Shown piece by piece: positions 62,627 to 64,000 of a stretch of DNA of 64,000 bases; the first letter of the stretch is position 1, and each line of letters opens with the position of its first letter. Both the position numbers and the translations under genes were made by a program. The notes under the pieces are model-generated. The model had not been told where the DNA came from. It searched no databases and was given only the letters and a program-made list of their open reading frames with translations. Location: the NCBI RefSeq assembly GCF_000503895.1, contig NC_022997.1, positions 2,421,821 to 2,485,820 of the forward strand. Direction: 5' to 3'. This DNA comes from Hyphomicrobium nitrativorans NL23 (lineage in GTDB: Bacteria > Pseudomonadota > Alphaproteobacteria > Rhizobiales > Hyphomicrobiaceae).

Positions 62627-63334
62627 TCAGTCTTCCCGGTAGACGCGTTCGCGCCGCTCGTGGCGTTCCTGCGCTTCGAGCGAGAGCGTCGCGATCGGCC
62701 GCGCATCGAGCCGGCGCAGCCCGATCGGCTCGCCCGTCTCCTCGCAATAGCCGTAGGAGCCGTCCTCGATCCGCGCCAGCGCCGCATCGATCTTGGCGAT
62801 CAGCTTCCTCTGCCGATCCCGCGCCCTGAGTTCCAGCGCCCGGTCCGTTTCCGACGTCGCCCGGTCGGCCAGATCCGCGTGCTGGGTCGAATCCTCATGG
62901 AGCCCCGCCAGCGTCTCCTTCGTCTGGCGAATGATCTCTTCCTTCCAGTTCATCAGCTTCTGGCGGAAATACATCCGATGCTTTTCGCTCATGAACGGCT
63001 CGTCTTCCGACGGCCGGTAATCGGGCGGGAGCACGATTTCAGAGCTGCTGGTCTTGCTGGTCAACTTCTTGTCTTGAGCTTTGTCGATGGCCCGGGTCCT
63101 CGGTTTGGTCGCGCTCGGAGTCGGTTTTTTCGCTGGCGCGCTGGTCTTGGCTGTGGGTGCTTTGGCTTTGGCTACCGCCTTTTTCGCCGGACTTTTGGCG
63201 GGCGCCTTCTTGGCGGGCGCACGGGCAGCCTTGGTCGTCTTAGGCTTCGCGGATGCTGATTTCGCGGGCGGCCTCGGCGCAGGCTTCTGGGCGGTCTTCT
63301 TCTTGACCGGCTTCGACGTGGCGCGCTTGCTCAT
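62627..63334 (-). CDS. dksA: DksA/TraR-type regulator with a lysine/alanine-rich N-terminal tail
   Basis: 235 residues. The first ~95 are Lys/Ala/Pro/Thr-rich repeats (KKKTAQKPAPRPPAKSASAK; APAKKAPAKSPAKKAVAKAK), like histone-H1 or AlgP tails, and should bind nucleic acid. From about residue 113 it is DksA: MSEKHRMYFRQKLMNWKEEI, the coiled coil with LADRATSETDRALELRARDR, and the globular end IEDGSYGYCEETGEPIGLRR. Only one of the usual zinc-binding Cys remains (GYC-EET), so a zinc site is unlikely. DksA acts in the RNA-polymerase secondary channel with ppGpp. The coiled-coil tip carries acidic D/A residues (DLADRATSE). ATG at 63334. Confidence 0.88.
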   Translation of the reverse strand: MSKRATSKPVKKKTAQKPAPRPPAKSASAKPKTTKAARAPAKKAPAKSPAKKAVAKAKAPTAKTSAPAKKPTPSATKPRTRAIDKAQDKKLTSKTSSSEIVLPPDYRPSEDEPFMSEKHRMYFRQKLMNWKEEIIRQTKETLAGLHEDSTQHADLADRATSETDRALELRARDRQRKLIAKIDAALARIEDGSYGYCEETGEPIGLRRLDARPIATLSLEAQERHERRERVYRED

Positions 63335-63683
63335 TTAGGGCCTCCCAATCGTGGGCCTGCCGCGAACACCAGTGCCGCCGTCACGCCCCCGCGTGACTGA
63401 ACGTCCGCACTCCTTGGCTCCGGCGACGCTCTCTTGGCGGCAGAGGCCGCTTCTGTCAAGAAAATCCGCCGTTTATGCGTAAAAAGACAGGGGAAGGACC
63501 GGGCGGCCTAAGTCTCGGGGAGCGCTATGGTTTCCCGGCTCTGAGCGCTATCGGCACGAGATCGCGGCCGTGACGGGTTGCAGAGACCGTTCGCGCTGCG
63601 GCCCTCCCCCGCACCCCTCATTCCTTGCCCCGTGCGGGCGCTCCGCCTAAGACGACCGCATTCGCCACGGAGGTTTTCCATTC
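63335..63683. other. Divergent region between the dksA-type gene and the MoxR-type gene
   Basis: No gene is supported across 349 bp. It contains the promoters of both genes. I see no box of known type. Confidence 0.5.
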
Positions 63684-64000
63684 ATGACGACGACCGGCCC
63701 CACACGCTTCGAAGGCACCAGTTCCTACGTCGCCACGCGAGACCTTACCGTCGCCGTGAACGCGGCCATCACGCTGGAGCGGCCGCTGCTGATCAAGGGA
63801 GAGCCGGGCACCGGAAAATCCGTGCTGGCCCAGGAGGTCGCCCGCGCCCTCGGCGCCCCGCTCATCGAATGGCATGTGAAGTCGACGACCAAGGCCCAGC
63901 AGGGGCTCTACGAGTACGACGCCGTCTCGCGCCTTCGCGACGGCCAACTCGGCGACGAGCGCGTGAAGGACATCCGCAACTACATCCGGCGCGGCAAGCT
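63684..64000 (+). CDS. MoxR-family AAA+ ATPase, N-terminal part
   Basis: The first 105 codons are in the window; the frame is open at the right edge. LLIKGEPGTGKSVLAQEVAR is Walker A; the following WHVKSTTKAQQGLYEYDAVS and RLRDGQLGDERVKDIRNYIR are typical of the CoxD-like MoxR subgroup, which works with von Willebrand factor A proteins in metalloenzyme maturation or stress chaperoning. GGAGG lies about 11 nt before the ATG. Walker B and the sensor motifs lie beyond the window. The partner gene should lie just to the right. Confidence 0.9.
   Translation, partial: MTTTGPTRFEGTSSYVATRDLTVAVNAAITLERPLLIKGEPGTGKSVLAQEVARALGAPLIEWHVKSTTKAQQGLYEYDAVSRLRDGQLGDERVKDIRNYIRRGK

Overview
The window reads as a chromosomal segment of a high-G+C alphaproteobacterium, most likely of the order Hyphomicrobiales (Rhizobiales) and possibly close to Hyphomicrobium; the genus is inference. 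The support is: an F1-ATPase zeta-subunit (DUF1476) gene, separate purS/purQ/purL, a monothiol glutaredoxin next to bolA, a recA-alaS pair, an imuA-imuB-dnaE2 mutagenesis cassette preceded by the alphaproteobacterial LexA box GTTC-N7-GTTC, a eukaryote-like NADP-isocitrate dehydrogenase and a PqqC. Most genes are ordinary chromosomal genes. I see no prophage, integrase, transposase, CRISPR array, rRNA or tRNA.

Layout. 0-12.4 kb: end of a small hydrolase gene, the zeta-subunit gene, a candidate parS site, then the purine genes purC-purS-(secreted protein)-purQ and purL, followed by bolA and grxD. Between purL and bolA lies about 4.4 kb of accessory genes: an NAD(P)-binding protein, two tandem small peptides with double-glycine leaders, two secreted proteins and an aldehyde dehydrogenase. 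12.5-24.2 kb: a PqiA-like membrane protein, a phosphoglycolate phosphatase-like HAD, an RlpA-like protein, rpsD, a TrmJ-type tRNA methyltransferase with an extra N-terminal region, DUF924, a ParB-like protein, icd, DUF4241, a 230-bp MITE-like element, an orphan pqqC and small envelope proteins. 24.2-29.9 kb: the SOS mutagenesis operon. 29.9-33.1 kb: a TonB-dependent receptor, a molbindin (Mop) and a periplasmic protein, with two palindromes that resemble ModE (molybdate-responsive) operators. 33.3-37.7 kb: an RND pump with its adaptor lipoprotein. 37.9-42.3 kb: an ABC exporter of the LolCDE/AttEFG type with an AttH-like lipocalin. 42.3-47.8 kb: an ArsC-like protein, an adenylate cyclase-TPR protein, a secreted caspase-like protein with an OmpA-like protein, and an outer-membrane protein. 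48.1-64 kb: recQ, prfC, a membrane-bound alpha/beta hydrolase, a conserved secreted protein, a soluble chemoreceptor, a DUF6494 protein, alaS, recA (with a near-consensus LexA box), a FlgC-like fragment protein, a DksA-type protein with a lysine/alanine-rich tail, and the start of a MoxR ATPase.

Non-coding structure is unusually rich. At least six kinds of dispersed repeat or palindromic element occupy the intergenic spaces: a 49-bp element about 30 nt upstream of both purQ and bolA; a ~190-bp element placed twice between convergent genes; a family of ~110-bp units with six or more copies; a palindrome-ended element after purC and after the RND adaptor; and two MITE-like elements with 34-bp and 22-bp terminal inverted repeats.

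The most promising leads for something undescribed are the ModE-box/TonB-receptor/Mop cassette (a possible outer-membrane uptake route for molybdate or tungstate) and the pair of double-glycine peptides with glycine-zipper cores (a possible two-peptide bacteriocin). All functional statements rest on reading motifs by eye; no database search was run.
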